A stretch of DNA of 64,000 nt from Bifidobacterium olomucense (lineage in GTDB: Bacteria > Actinomycetota > Actinomycetes > Actinomycetales > Bifidobacteriaceae): NCBI RefSeq assembly GCF_012932375.1, contig NZ_JAAIIG010000003.1, positions 248,001 through 312,000 on the forward strand. Direction: 5' to 3'. Below the pieces are notes generated by a model. The model was not told the origin of the DNA. It ran no database searches and saw nothing but the letters and a program-made list of their open reading frames with translations. The translations under genes were made by a program, and so were the position numbers. This document shows positions 26,682-35,527 of this stretch, piece by piece (the stretch's first letter is position 1; every line of letters begins with the position of its first letter).

Positions 26682-28013
26682 ATGGCGTACGTGGAGATTA
26701 ACGAACAGACATGGGCGTTTATTGCCGAGCATCGCCATGACGATGTCCGCGAACTGGCATTGCATGCCAAGCATGATGCTGCAGTTGATATGCCATTCGC
26801 TTTGGAGCAGATTTCCGGATGGCAGCGTGCTTGTGTAAAGCTTCCTGACTGGGCCGCGCATGACAGGCTGATCTACCCGTCCCAGGTGCCGATGGAACAG
26901 TGCTCCTCTCAGTTCACGGCACGCTATAAGGCGCAATTGGCAATCCGTCTCATGGAAGAGATCAGACATGCGTCCACCGGTACGGATGTACCCGGCACCC
27001 CCGCGGATGGCCAAAGCATTGGCGCCGGGATGGGTGCCGATCGGTCGAACTGTTCCGATGATCCATCGCCCACTACTCTCGTCGATCTGACCGGCGGCTT
27101 CGGCGTGGATTTCTCCTATATGGCACCTGTGTTTGATAACGCTGTTTATGTGGAGCGTCAGTCGAATCTCTGTGAAATCGCACGGCATAATCTCCCGTTG
27201 CTCGGTCTAGGTTCGACGCGGATCGTCAACAAAGATTCCATCGAAGTGTTGAATTGCCTCGATTCTGCTTCGATGTTGTTCCTTGACCCGGCTCGCCGCG
27301 ATAGTCACGGTTCGCGCACGTATGCGATAGCTGACTGCACTCCGGACGTACTGGCATTGAAAAGTCAACTTCTCGCCAAAGCGCCTTTGGTTATGGTCAA
27401 ACTCTCCCCTATGTTGGATTGGCATAAGACCGTGGCCGATTTTGCCGGTTCGGTGCATGAGGTACACATCGTATCCGTCGGCAACGAATGCAAGGACCTG
27501 TTACTGGTGCTGAAGCGTGGCATTTGCAATGAGCCTCGCATCGTATGCGTCAATGACGATCAGGTATTGGAGTATCATGCGATGAACGACGAAACCATTG
27601 ACGCCGGTAGGCGTGGACAGTACGAGCAAGAAACCATCACCGATGTTTCGAAAGCCGGCTATCTTTATGAGCCTAACGCCTCGATCATGAAAGCAGGATG
27701 CTTTGATGTTATCGAGCAGCGTTTCCCGGTTTCCATGATTGCGCCAAACAGTCATCTGTTCGTTGGCGGACAACGTGTCGATGATTTCCCTGGTCGATCG
27801 TTCGCTATCACCACAGTGGGAAGCTTGAATAAAAAGGAATTGAAACATACTATTTCAGGGCTTACTCATGCCAATATCGCCGTGCGCAACTTCCCGATGT
27901 CCGTTGCCGCGTTACGCAAAAAGCTGAAGCTCAAGGATGGCGGCGACACCTATCTGTTCGCCACCACCAATGCGTATGGCCACCATATCGTCATCGCCAC
28001 GAAAAAGGCCTGA
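26682..28013 (+). CDS. THUMP-like class I SAM-dependent methyltransferase
   Basis: From ATG 26682 the product is 443 residues. An N-terminal helical region (EINEQTWAFIAEHRHDDV...) precedes a Rossmann methyltransferase core. The SAM-binding loop is VDLTGGFGVDFSYMAPVFDNAVYVERQ (residues about 130-155), followed by LFLDPARRD, an Asp-Pro-Ala-Arg-Arg-Asp motif typical of this THUMP-like family, and a C-terminal THUMP-like domain (HLFVGGQRVDDFPGRSFAI and following). Substrate unknown; RNA is plausible. No ribosome site is visible before the ATG; a TACAAT box overlaps it, so a leaderless transcript or a different start must be considered. Confidence 0.82.
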   Translation: MAYVEINEQTWAFIAEHRHDDVRELALHAKHDAAVDMPFALEQISGWQRACVKLPDWAAHDRLIYPSQVPMEQCSSQFTARYKAQLAIRLMEEIRHASTGTDVPGTPADGQSIGAGMGADRSNCSDDPSPTTLVDLTGGFGVDFSYMAPVFDNAVYVERQSNLCEIARHNLPLLGLGSTRIVNKDSIEVLNCLDSASMLFLDPARRDSHGSRTYAIADCTPDVLALKSQLLAKAPLVMVKLSPMLDWHKTVADFAGSVHEVHIVSVGNECKDLLLVLKRGICNEPRIVCVNDDQVLEYHAMNDETIDAGRRGQYEQETITDVSKAGYLYEPNASIMKAGCFDVIEQRFPVSMIAPNSHLFVGGQRVDDFPGRSFAITTVGSLNKKELKHTISGLTHANIAVRNFPMSVAALRKKLKLKDGGDTYLFATTNAYGHHIVIATKKA

Positions 28014-28026
28014 AAACCGCATAAAA

Positions 28027-28057
28027 AAGCCGCTCGCCAAGTACGACGAAGCGGCTT
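28027..28057. terminator. Terminator between convergent genes
   Basis: AAGCCGCT (28027-28034) pairs with AGCGGCTT (28050-28057), preceded by an A6 run. It serves the methyltransferase gene and, in reverse, the PPOX gene. Confidence 0.75.
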
Positions 28058-28092
28058 CACAGGTTGCAGCTGCACGTGGAGCTGCGAAACGA

Positions 28093-28497
28093 TCAATCCT
28101 TGACGATGGTCTTGCCGGCGTTCGGGCCGGAGGCCAGGTTCTGGATCTCGGTGACTTCGAGCACCGGAATCACGGCCGGCTTCTTGGTGCCCTTCTCCTC
28201 GGCTACCTTGACCTGCGCCTCGTAGATGTCGTCATCGGTGTGCAGGGTCACAGTGCCACGGAAGCGGTAGCCCTGCTTCTTCTCCAGATTGGCGAAGGCA
28301 ACGACCAGCGGGGAACCGTTCTTCAGATTCTCGTAAGTCTGGCCTGCGGTACGCTCGTGGTAGGCGATGTGCGTGTCGTCCAGCACGAACAGGGACATCT
28401 TCGGACCGAGATCCAGCTCGCCGTCCTTGGAGATGGTGGAGACGAAGCCGAGGTTGTTGGCCACGAATTCCTTGATTTCAGGGGTAATGACTGCCAT
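28093..28497 (-). CDS. Pyridoxamine 5'-phosphate oxidase-family flavoprotein
   Basis: Small split-barrel protein of 134 residues, the single-domain size of the PPOX/FMN-binding group. It starts MAVITPEIKEFVANNLGFVSTISKDGELDLGPKMSLFVLDD, the usual first two strands, and continues with HERTAGQTYENLKNGSPLVVAF and a final VTEIQNLASGPNAGKTIVKD. Members bind FMN, F420 or heme; the cofactor cannot be read here. AAGGAC precedes the ATG at 28497, and a TATATAAG promoter-like stretch lies about 30 nt further upstream (minus strand). Confidence 0.88.
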   Translation of the reverse strand: MAVITPEIKEFVANNLGFVSTISKDGELDLGPKMSLFVLDDTHIAYHERTAGQTYENLKNGSPLVVAFANLEKKQGYRFRGTVTLHTDDDIYEAQVKVAEEKGTKKPAVIPVLEVTEIQNLASGPNAGKTIVKD

Positions 28498-28759
28498 GGC
28501 AAGTCCTTTCTTGACAAATTAATACCTATATAAGATTAGCGAATGTGCACTCCATCCGCCCGCATGTTCGCTGTGAGTAACCTCACCTTATGCTCTTGCC
28601 TCCTTGCCTTGGCCGGCGTATATCTCATGCATCGCCTTTCCAACGCAGAAAATGTCACTTCCGCCGATGACAGACACTCGCCGCCTCCTTGTCTTCGTTT
28701 TGGCCGGCCGTACCCGTAATCTATGTGCGGAACGACAAGAAACAAGGCCGGGGTGCATT

Positions 28760-29695
28760 ATGGGTATGGTCGAACGTTTCAGCAAGCTGCGCAGCCGCTG
28801 GTCCCGTTCATTCCCTCCGAATCTGGCACGTCTCATGCTGCTCGCGTGCGCTGCATTGTGGGGAGGAAGCTATCTTCTAGCCAAATTTGCTATGGAGGCC
28901 ATTGCACCCCAGTGGCTGATGACCCTGCGTATGACCGGCGCCTGCCTGTGCATGCTGGCATTGTTTCATAAGCACATCGTGCCGTATCTGACGCCGAAAA
29001 TCATCATTCCGGCATTGGTGGTGGGGCTCACCTACTGGGGCACGATGATTACGCAAACCATCGGTCTGCAGACCATCGAACCGGGACGCAGCGCGTTCCT
29101 GACCGCCGCCTACTGCGTATTGACGCCGTTCGCCACATGGATCGTCTCGAAGACACGGCCCAAGATCATCAATCTGGTGGCGGGCGTGATCTGTTTGATC
29201 GGCGTGGGTTTCGTGTCGCTCAAGCCCGGTGGGTCCTTGTCGTTGAGCATAGGCGACTGGCTGACCATCGCCACCGCAATCATCTTCTCGTTCAATCTGA
29301 CGTGCCTTGGCGTGTATACGAAACGTTTTGATCCGATTGCCGTGACGTTTGTGCAGTTCGCCGTTGCGGGCGTGCTGTTTCTGATCGGCGCTGTGTTCAC
29401 TGAGCCGGCACCGAACGCCGGCTGGCTGGCCCCCTCGGTGATCGCCAGCGTACTGTACCTGTTCCTTGGTGCCACGATGAGTGCGCAGATCATGCAGAAT
29501 ATCGGCTTGGCCCATGTACCGGCCTCGCAAGCCTCGATTATCATGTGCACGGAAAGCCTGTTCGCCGTGTCTTTCTCCGCCTTGTTCTGGGGCGAACGCA
29601 TCATATGGAGTTCGTTGGTGGGATTCGCACTGATTTTCGCAGCCGTGCTCATGTCGGTGCTCAGACCGACCAAGCACTCGTTGCACCGTAACTGA
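28760..29695 (+). CDS. EamA/DMT-family transporter
   Basis: Ten-helix membrane protein of 311 residues from ATG 28760 (28766 is an alternative). Two EamA repeats are seen: ARLMLLACAALWGGSYLLAKFAMEAIAPQWLMTLRMTGACLCML starts the first, and DWLTIATAIIFSFNLTCLGVYTKRFDPIAVTFVQFAVAGVLFLIGAV starts the second. IGLAHVPASQASIIMCTESLFAVSFSALFWGE is the classic repeat end. Proteins of this group export metabolites such as amino acids; the substrate is unknown. The ribosome site is weak. It is monocistronic. Confidence 0.9.
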   Translation: MGMVERFSKLRSRWSRSFPPNLARLMLLACAALWGGSYLLAKFAMEAIAPQWLMTLRMTGACLCMLALFHKHIVPYLTPKIIIPALVVGLTYWGTMITQTIGLQTIEPGRSAFLTAAYCVLTPFATWIVSKTRPKIINLVAGVICLIGVGFVSLKPGGSLSLSIGDWLTIATAIIFSFNLTCLGVYTKRFDPIAVTFVQFAVAGVLFLIGAVFTEPAPNAGWLAPSVIASVLYLFLGATMSAQIMQNIGLAHVPASQASIIMCTESLFAVSFSALFWGERIIWSSLVGFALIFAAVLMSVLRPTKHSLHRN

Positions 29696-29827
29696 GCGTC
29701 GTCCGAGGGGCTGGGGAACCGACCGTCACTGCCCAGTTGTGAAGATTTTGAAGGTCTCGTGTAAGCATTCCGTTATATTCATCGAGTCTTCAGGAACCTT
29801 GGAGTCCAACCGTATAGGTTCGAGGAT

Positions 29828-30940
29828 GTGAAGAAGTTTTTCCAAGGTCTTTCCCTTTCCTCGATCGTGGCGGGCACCCTTGCGGCTGTCACCTCGTTTC
29901 TGCTGGCGGCGCATATCGGCATTGCCGGCTCGGTGATCGGCGCGGCAGCCAGCTACATCATCTCCTCCGTGGCCACGAATATCTACAAGAACGTGATCAC
30001 CGCCTCTACCGAGAAATTCCAATCGGTTTCAAATGATGATGAGGACAACGGCAGTGAAGATGGGGATGCGAGCACGACGCCGACAGGCCAGCCACACGAG
30101 GAGCATGATTCCGTCAGTTCCGCCGATGCCGGCAACACTCACGAAGAAGAAGGACGACAAGTCACTTCCTCATCAGATACGGCGGAATCCGACGACATTG
30201 ACGCACGCGCCGCGTTGGCCGTCGAATCGCTGTCTGTACGGAAGCCTCGCGAAATAGTGTCCAATCGAGCACAGGGACACACGTATTCGGTCAACGAGCT
30301 CCGCAGGAAACGCAAGCCACGCAATACGGCACGTACAGCCGTCGTGGTGACCCTAGTGTCCGGCTTGCTCGCCGTCGCCTTGACCGCGGGCATCATTATG
30401 CTCGTCACCCGCGGTCAAGGCACGGATCACGTCGTACGCGATTGGAACACTCCGACCGTCACCACGCCAACGCAAACGGATACCGATGCCGACACCGACA
30501 CGCAAACCGATACGCCCAATTCCTCCAGCAACGATCTCAACCAGAGCGGCAACAGCACGTCGCAGGATTCCACATCCGGCAACACCGGAGGTACCGGCTC
30601 GGACTCTTCGACATCATCCGACACCAATACCTCCGATGGCTCAAATACATCTACAGACGACAGCGACTCCAGCGGTACGACGGACACGAACTCAGGCACC
30701 AACAGCGGCAGCACGTCAAACAAAACCGAAGACTCCACAGGCTCGTCGGATTCGTCCTCCGGCGGTAGCTTGGATTCGGGAACCAGCGGTTCCACTTCCA
30801 GCGGCACCGGTAGCACTGGCGGCTCAGGTTCTTCTGGTTCAACCGGATCGACCGGCTCTTCCAATAGTTCGAGTTCAAGCTCCGGGACCTCCTCCAACAC
30901 CGGTGAGGCAAGTGGCACCGGTATTACGACCATTCATTAA
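29828..30940 (+). CDS. Membrane protein with Ser/Thr/Gly-rich low-complexity tail
   Basis: 370 residues from a GTG at 29828 (GAGGA 2-6 nt upstream; weak but the only candidate). Residues 11-55 form hydrophobic segments (SIVAGTLAAVTSFLLAAHIG and IAGSVIGAAASYIIS). A polar stretch follows, then a Lys/Arg patch (RRKRKPRNTAR) and a second membrane helix (TAVVVTLVSGLLAVALTAGIIML, about residues 170-192). The last 170 residues are nearly all Thr, Asp, Ser, Asn and Gly with no hydrophobic core, so they are probably disordered and extracellular. I do not recognise a family beyond the actinobacterial type of N-terminus. The tail repeats may vary in length between strains. Confidence 0.75.
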   Translation: MKKFFQGLSLSSIVAGTLAAVTSFLLAAHIGIAGSVIGAAASYIISSVATNIYKNVITASTEKFQSVSNDDEDNGSEDGDASTTPTGQPHEEHDSVSSADAGNTHEEEGRQVTSSSDTAESDDIDARAALAVESLSVRKPREIVSNRAQGHTYSVNELRRKRKPRNTARTAVVVTLVSGLLAVALTAGIIMLVTRGQGTDHVVRDWNTPTVTTPTQTDTDADTDTQTDTPNSSSNDLNQSGNSTSQDSTSGNTGGTGSDSSTSSDTNTSDGSNTSTDDSDSSGTTDTNSGTNSGSTSNKTEDSTGSSDSSSGGSLDSGTSGSTSSGTGSTGGSGSSGSTGSTGSSNSSSSSSGTSSNTGEASGTGITTIH

Positions 30941-31075
30941 TGAATTAGCGATTGGCTGTCACATCTCCTGCCGTGATAGTCAATGGATATCAACAATCGC
31001 CCTGCGTCCACTACGACACCGGTCGTCAATCCCGGCGACCAGCTTTGACATGGGGCAATGAGAGACTGGAACACT

Positions 31076-31615
31076 ATGAGCACTATTACTATGAACACCT
31101 CTGAAGGTAGCATCACCATCAACCTGTTCGACGACAAGGCTCCGAACACCGTCGCCAATTTCCTTGGCCTCGCCACCGGCGAGAAGGAGTGGGCGGATCC
31201 GTACACCGGTCAGCCTTCCCACGGCAAGTTCTACAACGGCCTGACCTTCCACCGCATCATCAAGGACTTCATGATTCAAGGCGGTTGCCCGCTCGGCACC
31301 GGCACCGGCGGTCCAGGCTATGAGTTCGATGATGAGATCGACCCGAGCCTGAAGTTCGATCGCCCGTACCTGCTGGCCATGGCCAATGCTGGTCTGCGTC
31401 GCGGGCGTGATGGTCAGATTCATGGCACCAATGGCTCCCAGTTCTTCATCACGACCGTGCCGACCCCATGGCTGGATGGCCACCACACCATTTTCGGCGA
31501 GGTCGCGGATGATGCTTCCAAGAAGGTAGTGGATGCCTTGGAAGCGGTCGCCACCGATCCGATGGATCGCCCGCTTGAGCCGGCTGTGATTCTGTCCATC
31601 GACGTGGCCGAGTAA
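31076..31615 (+). CDS. ppi: Cyclophilin-type peptidyl-prolyl isomerase
   Basis: Protein-folding catalyst of 179 residues, cytoplasmic since there is no signal peptide. Cyclophilin motifs are present: [19 protein letters not shown], the catalytic region [21 protein letters not shown] (Arg of FHR), [19 protein letters not shown] and [10 protein letters not shown], followed by [13 protein letters not shown]. Two starts are possible, 31058 and 31076; I choose 31076, where homologous proteins begin. It lies convergent with rel across a strong terminator. Confidence 0.93.
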   Translation: MSTITMNTSEGSITINLFDDKAPNTVANFLGLATGEKEWADPYTGQPSHGKFYNGLTFHRIIKDFMIQGGCPLGTGTGGPGYEFDDEIDPSLKFDRPYLLAMANAGLRRGRDGQIHGTNGSQFFITTVPTPWLDGHHTIFGEVADDASKKVVDALEAVATDPMDRPLEPAVILSIDVAE

Positions 31616-31658
31616 TCGAAGCTCGACAGAAGAACGATATCCATCCGTCAATCAAAGA

Positions 31659-31707
31659 AGGAGAGCCGCCTGACTGCATCTATGATTTGCAGTCAGGCGG
31701 CTCTCCT
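31659..31707. terminator. Strong bidirectional terminator between ppi and rel
   Basis: A 20-bp perfect stem pairs 31659-31678 with 31688-31707 (loop of 9). GTTGTTTTT follows on the plus side and CTTCTTTG on the minus side. Confidence 0.92.
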
Positions 31708-31756
31708 GTTGTTTTTCTATTACCCCTCCTGCAGAAGAGGCAGAGCTTACTTCAGC

Positions 31757-34081
31757 TTACTTCATCTTGCGCAGACGCGGCTCAGCGGATTCCTTGGCAC
31801 CGGTGATACGGTAAACGTCAAAGACTCCTTCGATTTTTCGGACAGCAGCCAGCAATGTATTGAGGTGCTGCGGATCAGCCATTTCAAAGCTGAACTGGCT
31901 GGTAGCCACACGATCGGAACCGGTGGCAATCGTACCGGAGATGATGTTTACTCCATGATCGGAAAGCACACGCGTCACGTCAGACAACAGGTTGCGGCGA
32001 TCCAACGCCTCGACCTGAATCTTCACCATGAACAGACCCTTGGTGCTGGTCCACTCGACCTCAACAACGCGCTCGGGCTGCTTGCTTTTCAGTTCGATCA
32101 TGTTCTGGCAGTCGGTGCGATGCACGGACACGCCCTGATTGCGGGTGATGAAGCCGATGATCTTGTCTCCCGGTACCGGCATGCAACAGCGGGCAAGTTT
32201 GATCCACACATCTCCCACGCCTTTGACGGACACGCCGGTTGAACTGCTGGAGGTCTTGCGCTCCACCGGCTTCAGCGGCAGAACCTCCTGCTCCACCTCT
32301 TCGTCCACCTCGTCGGCACCGGCGTCCTTGACCAGATGCGAAATGACGTTCTGTGTGGAAACCTGACCGTCGCCGATAGCGGCGAACACCGCATCCGCAT
32401 TCGGGAAATTCAAATCGTCGGCCACTCCCACCAAAGCTTCGGGAGTGAGCAACGCATTGATGGGCAGATTCCGCTTGCGCATGGCGCGCGTCAGCTCGTC
32501 ACGTCCTTCTTCAATAGCCTCGGTACGACGTTCCTTGGAGAACCATTGGCGGATCTTGTTACGGGCCTTGGGGCTTTTGACGAAGCTCAACCAGTCGCGC
32601 GAAGGTCCGGCGGTGTCCGACTTCGAGGTCAGGATCTCCACCGTGTCGCCATTGTCGAGCGTGGTGTCGAGCGGCACCAGTCGACCATTGACGCGTGCAC
32701 CCATCGTACGATGGCCGACTTCGGTGTGCACGGCGTAGGCGAAATCAACCGGTGTGGCCTTGGCCGGCAGGGAGACAATCTTGCCTTTCGGCGTGAACAC
32801 ATATACTTCCGCGGAACCAAGGTCCTCCTTGAGGGAACCAAGGAATTCGTTGGAATCAGGGGTTTCGGACGTCCAGTCGGCAAGCTGCTGAATCCACTTC
32901 AGGTTGTCGGCCTCGGAAAGCTCCTGACCGCTCTCGCCGCGTTTGCGATCGGACTTGTCCGGAGAACTCAGCGCACGGCCCGCCTGGCCGTTCTCCTTGT
33001 ACTTCCAATGGGCAGCGATACCGAACTCAGCGCGGCGGTGCATGTCCCATGTACGAATTTGAATTTCGACCGGCTTACCACCAGGTCCTACTACCGTAGT
33101 GTGCAGCGACTGGTACATGTTGAGCTTGGGCATGGCGATGTAATCCTTGAATCGGCCCGGTACCGGATTCCATCGCGCATGTACGGCGCCAAGTGCCGCA
33201 TAGCAGTCCTGAATCGAATCAACGATGATGCGCACGCCCACCAGATCGTAGATGTTGGCGAAATCATGGCCGCGTACGATCATCTTCTGATAGATGGAGA
33301 AGTAATCCTTCGGGCGGCCGGTCACATAGGCCTTGATGTGCTGTTCGGAAAGATCCTCGTTGATTTCGGCGAGGATCTGCTTGAGATACACGTCACGTTG
33401 ACCGGCACGACGTGCCACCAACACTACAATTTCATTGTAGATTTTCGGATATAGGACTTTGAAGCTCAACTCTTCCAGCTCGGTTTTGATGGCATTCATA
33501 CCAAGCCGGTTGGCCAGTGGCGCATATACATCGAGGGTTTCACGCGCCTTCTTCTGCGCAGATGAGGTTTTCACATAACGCCAGGTACGAGCGTTATGCA
33601 CTCTATCAGCCAATTTAACCACCAAAGTGCGCACGTCGCGGCTCATGGCCACGACCAGTTTGCGGATGGTTTCCGCCTGAGCGGAATCCCCCACTTCCAG
33701 CTGGCTGAGCTTGGTCACGCCATCGACCAGACCGGCCACCGTGTCCCCGAATTCGGCACGGCATTGCTCAAGCGTGTAATCGGTATCCTCCACCGTATCG
33801 TGCAGCAGACCAGCCGCCACTACTACCGGCCCCATGCCCAAATCGGCAAGTATCTGAGAGACGGCCAGCGGATGAATGATATACGGCTCACCTGATTTGC
33901 GACGTTGCGTGGAATGTTGAATCACTGCACGACGATAGGCGCGGTCAAGAATGGACAGGTCCTCATCGGGGTGATGAACCTGACACACCTTCTTAATTGG
34001 TTCCAGTGGATTGAGCGGATCAGCACTGATCTCACAACCCAGCTTACGGGCGGCGTACTGCTCGCCATCAATCTCCGACAT
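31757..34081 (-). CDS. rel: Bifunctional (p)ppGpp synthetase/hydrolase
   Basis: Makes and degrades the stringent-response alarmone. From ATG 34081 it has 774 residues. The HD hydrolase domain shows HSTQRRKSGEPYIIHPLAV and LLHDTVEDTD (His-Asp at 94-95). The synthetase domain has RVIDSI-type strands with VGVRIIVDSIQDCYAALG, FKDYIAMPKLNMYQSLHTTV and IQIRT. A TGS domain (VYVFTPKGKIVSLPAKATPVDFAYAVHTEVGH), a zinc-finger/CC region with LARCCMPVPGDKIIGFI and a C-terminal ACT domain follow. Both catalytic halves look intact. GGGAGG lies 9 nt before the start. An in-frame start at 34099 is less likely. Confidence 0.97.
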   Translation of the reverse strand: MSEIDGEQYAARKLGCEISADPLNPLEPIKKVCQVHHPDEDLSILDRAYRRAVIQHSTQRRKSGEPYIIHPLAVSQILADLGMGPVVVAAGLLHDTVEDTDYTLEQCRAEFGDTVAGLVDGVTKLSQLEVGDSAQAETIRKLVVAMSRDVRTLVVKLADRVHNARTWRYVKTSSAQKKARETLDVYAPLANRLGMNAIKTELEELSFKVLYPKIYNEIVVLVARRAGQRDVYLKQILAEINEDLSEQHIKAYVTGRPKDYFSIYQKMIVRGHDFANIYDLVGVRIIVDSIQDCYAALGAVHARWNPVPGRFKDYIAMPKLNMYQSLHTTVVGPGGKPVEIQIRTWDMHRRAEFGIAAHWKYKENGQAGRALSSPDKSDRKRGESGQELSEADNLKWIQQLADWTSETPDSNEFLGSLKEDLGSAEVYVFTPKGKIVSLPAKATPVDFAYAVHTEVGHRTMGARVNGRLVPLDTTLDNGDTVEILTSKSDTAGPSRDWLSFVKSPKARNKIRQWFSKERRTEAIEEGRDELTRAMRKRNLPINALLTPEALVGVADDLNFPNADAVFAAIGDGQVSTQNVISHLVKDAGADEVDEEVEQEVLPLKPVERKTSSSSTGVSVKGVGDVWIKLARCCMPVPGDKIIGFITRNQGVSVHRTDCQNMIELKSKQPERVVEVEWTSTKGLFMVKIQVEALDRRNLLSDVTRVLSDHGVNIISGTIATGSDRVATSQFSFEMADPQHLNTLLAAVRKIEGVFDVYRITGAKESAEPRLRKMK

Positions 34082-34240
34082 ACCAGGCACCTCCCTCATC
34101 TTGCAAACATTGTAACCGCGATACGCAGTCGCTTGGACTCATGCCCGCTTCTTTTCGAACACTGAGCCTATGGACGGCGTTCGGCACAACTCATATACGA
34201 CATACACGATTCCTGAACCGGTAACCGACCGCAGATAGCC

Positions 34241-34277
34241 GATGGTCTGCACCATGCAAGCCATGGTGCAGACCATC
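34241..34277. terminator. 16-bp perfect hairpin between dut and rel
   Basis: GATGGTCTGCACCATG (34241-34256) pairs exactly with 34262-34277 across a 5-nt loop. It starts 14 nt past the dut stop. No T tract follows, so termination efficiency is uncertain. Confidence 0.7.
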
Positions 34278-34291
34278 GAGAATACAAACAG

Positions 34292-34768
34292 TCAGGATGC
34301 CACGCCGGTCGAGCCGAAGCCGCGTTCGGCACGGTCGGAGCCCGGCAGAATCTCTGCCGGCACGAATCGCGCCTCGACATACCGCTGAATCACAAGCTGA
34401 GCAATGCGATCGCCCGGATGGAAGACAACAGTATGTTCCGGATCGAGATTGATCAGCGGCACCTTGATCTCGCCACGGTATCCCGCATCAACGGTTCCCG
34501 GCGCGTTGAGCACAGTGACACCCTGTTTGACGGCCAAACCGGAACGCGGATGAACCAACGCCACATAGCCTGCCGGCAGAGCGATGGCCACACCGGTAGG
34601 AACCAAGGCCCGTTCAAACGGTTTCAGCGTCACATCGACAGTGGTGATCAAGTCGGCACCGGCGTCACCGGCATGCGCATAATGCAACTGCGCCGGGTGC
34701 TCCGGGTCCAAAGACTTGACCAGAACTTCAGTGGATTCAGGCTCGTTGTAGGTCTCGTCGAACGCCAT
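34292..34768 (-). CDS. dut: dUTP diphosphatase
   Basis: Trimeric dUTPase that hydrolyses dUTP to dUMP, keeping uracil out of DNA. The 158-residue product from ATG 34768 has the family motifs in order: AGDAGADL, PRSGLAVKQGV, GTVDAGYRGEIKVPLINL (uracil-binding hairpin with catalytic Asp), RIAQLVIQRY and the C-terminal RGFGSTG P-loop-like motif. Its ATG overlaps the stop of the DUF4193 gene by one base, so they are translationally coupled. The upstream in-frame Met (34780) is inside that gene. Confidence 0.96.
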   Translation of the reverse strand: MAFDETYNEPESTEVLVKSLDPEHPAQLHYAHAGDAGADLITTVDVTLKPFERALVPTGVAIALPAGYVALVHPRSGLAVKQGVTVLNAPGTVDAGYRGEIKVPLINLDPEHTVVFHPGDRIAQLVIQRYVEARFVPAEILPGSDRAERGFGSTGVAS

Positions 34769-35061
34769 CAGGCGGCGCACTCCTCACACACCGGCTGGCC
34801 ATCCTCGTCTGTATAGGCGAGCTGGCTACGGTGCTTGACCAGGAAACACTGCGAGCAGACGAACTCGTCACCCTGCATCGGAATGACGGTCACTGAGGAG
34901 TCTTCGTTGCTCAGATCTGCACCCGGCAGCTCGTAATCCTCGGCAATGGCGTTCTCATCGTCATCGATGTCGCTCGAGGAGTTCTGCGTGGACTTCCCCA
35001 GCGCCTGCAGCGATTCCTCGTCCTCGTCCTTGTTGCGGGGGGAATCATAATCCTGAGCCAT
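34768..35061 (-). CDS. DUF4193 zinc-ribbon-like protein
   Basis: A 97-residue acidic protein. The first 60 residues are rich in Asp, Glu and Ser; the C-terminus carries two Cys pairs, CSQC and CEEC, about 25 residues apart, which could bind one zinc ion. In many actinobacteria this family is encoded next to dut; its function is unknown. The ATG at 35061 starts MAQDYDSPRN. AAAGGA lies upstream. It overlaps dut by one base. Confidence 0.9.
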   Translation of the reverse strand: MAQDYDSPRNKDEDEESLQALGKSTQNSSSDIDDDENAIAEDYELPGADLSNEDSSVTVIPMQGDEFVCSQCFLVKHRSQLAYTDEDGQPVCEECAA

Positions 35062-35527
35062 TATGGTCCTTTCGTCGTATGCCCTCTACGGTCGGCGTCA
35101 TTGCATTGCGCCGTACTCGCCCATAGGGTACACGATTCGAAAAAAAACGCATTACACCAGTATTGGTCCATAAGTTCAAAAGACCTAAAATGGGCGGAAT
35201 TTCAACATTTTCTAACGGTACGACGAATTGTATATCGGCGCGTCGCGACACGGTATGAAACCTGCGTCAGTGGCTCTCGGGACATGCCCCTGATATCTCA
35301 ATCTGCAATGCGCGCCATGGTCATCAAACCGCAATGCCACTCACTTTGATCTTTGCATTTCATATGATGGCTGACTGGCAGTGAGATTTCCTATCCATAC
35401 TAATATTCATAAATACGCCTGTCGTCAATGAAGACGGTTCAATCCTTAGGTGGCTCACGTTTTCGGAAACGACATGCACGGTTCCCGGTATGAGACCGGG
35501 GATCGAGGGTTGAGGGAGGTTCATCTC
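35062..35527. other. 466-bp AT-rich stretch without a gene, divergent promoters
   Basis: Holds the divergent control regions of the DUF4193-dut pair and of the coiled-coil surface gene. A TACTAATAT stretch near 35400 could supply the -10 for the rightward gene; this is inferred only. No open frame has convincing codon use. Confidence 0.45.

Noticed and set aside
34241-34277. Possible riboswitch before rel
   Set aside because: It is downstream of dut and too simple; a plain hairpin explains it.
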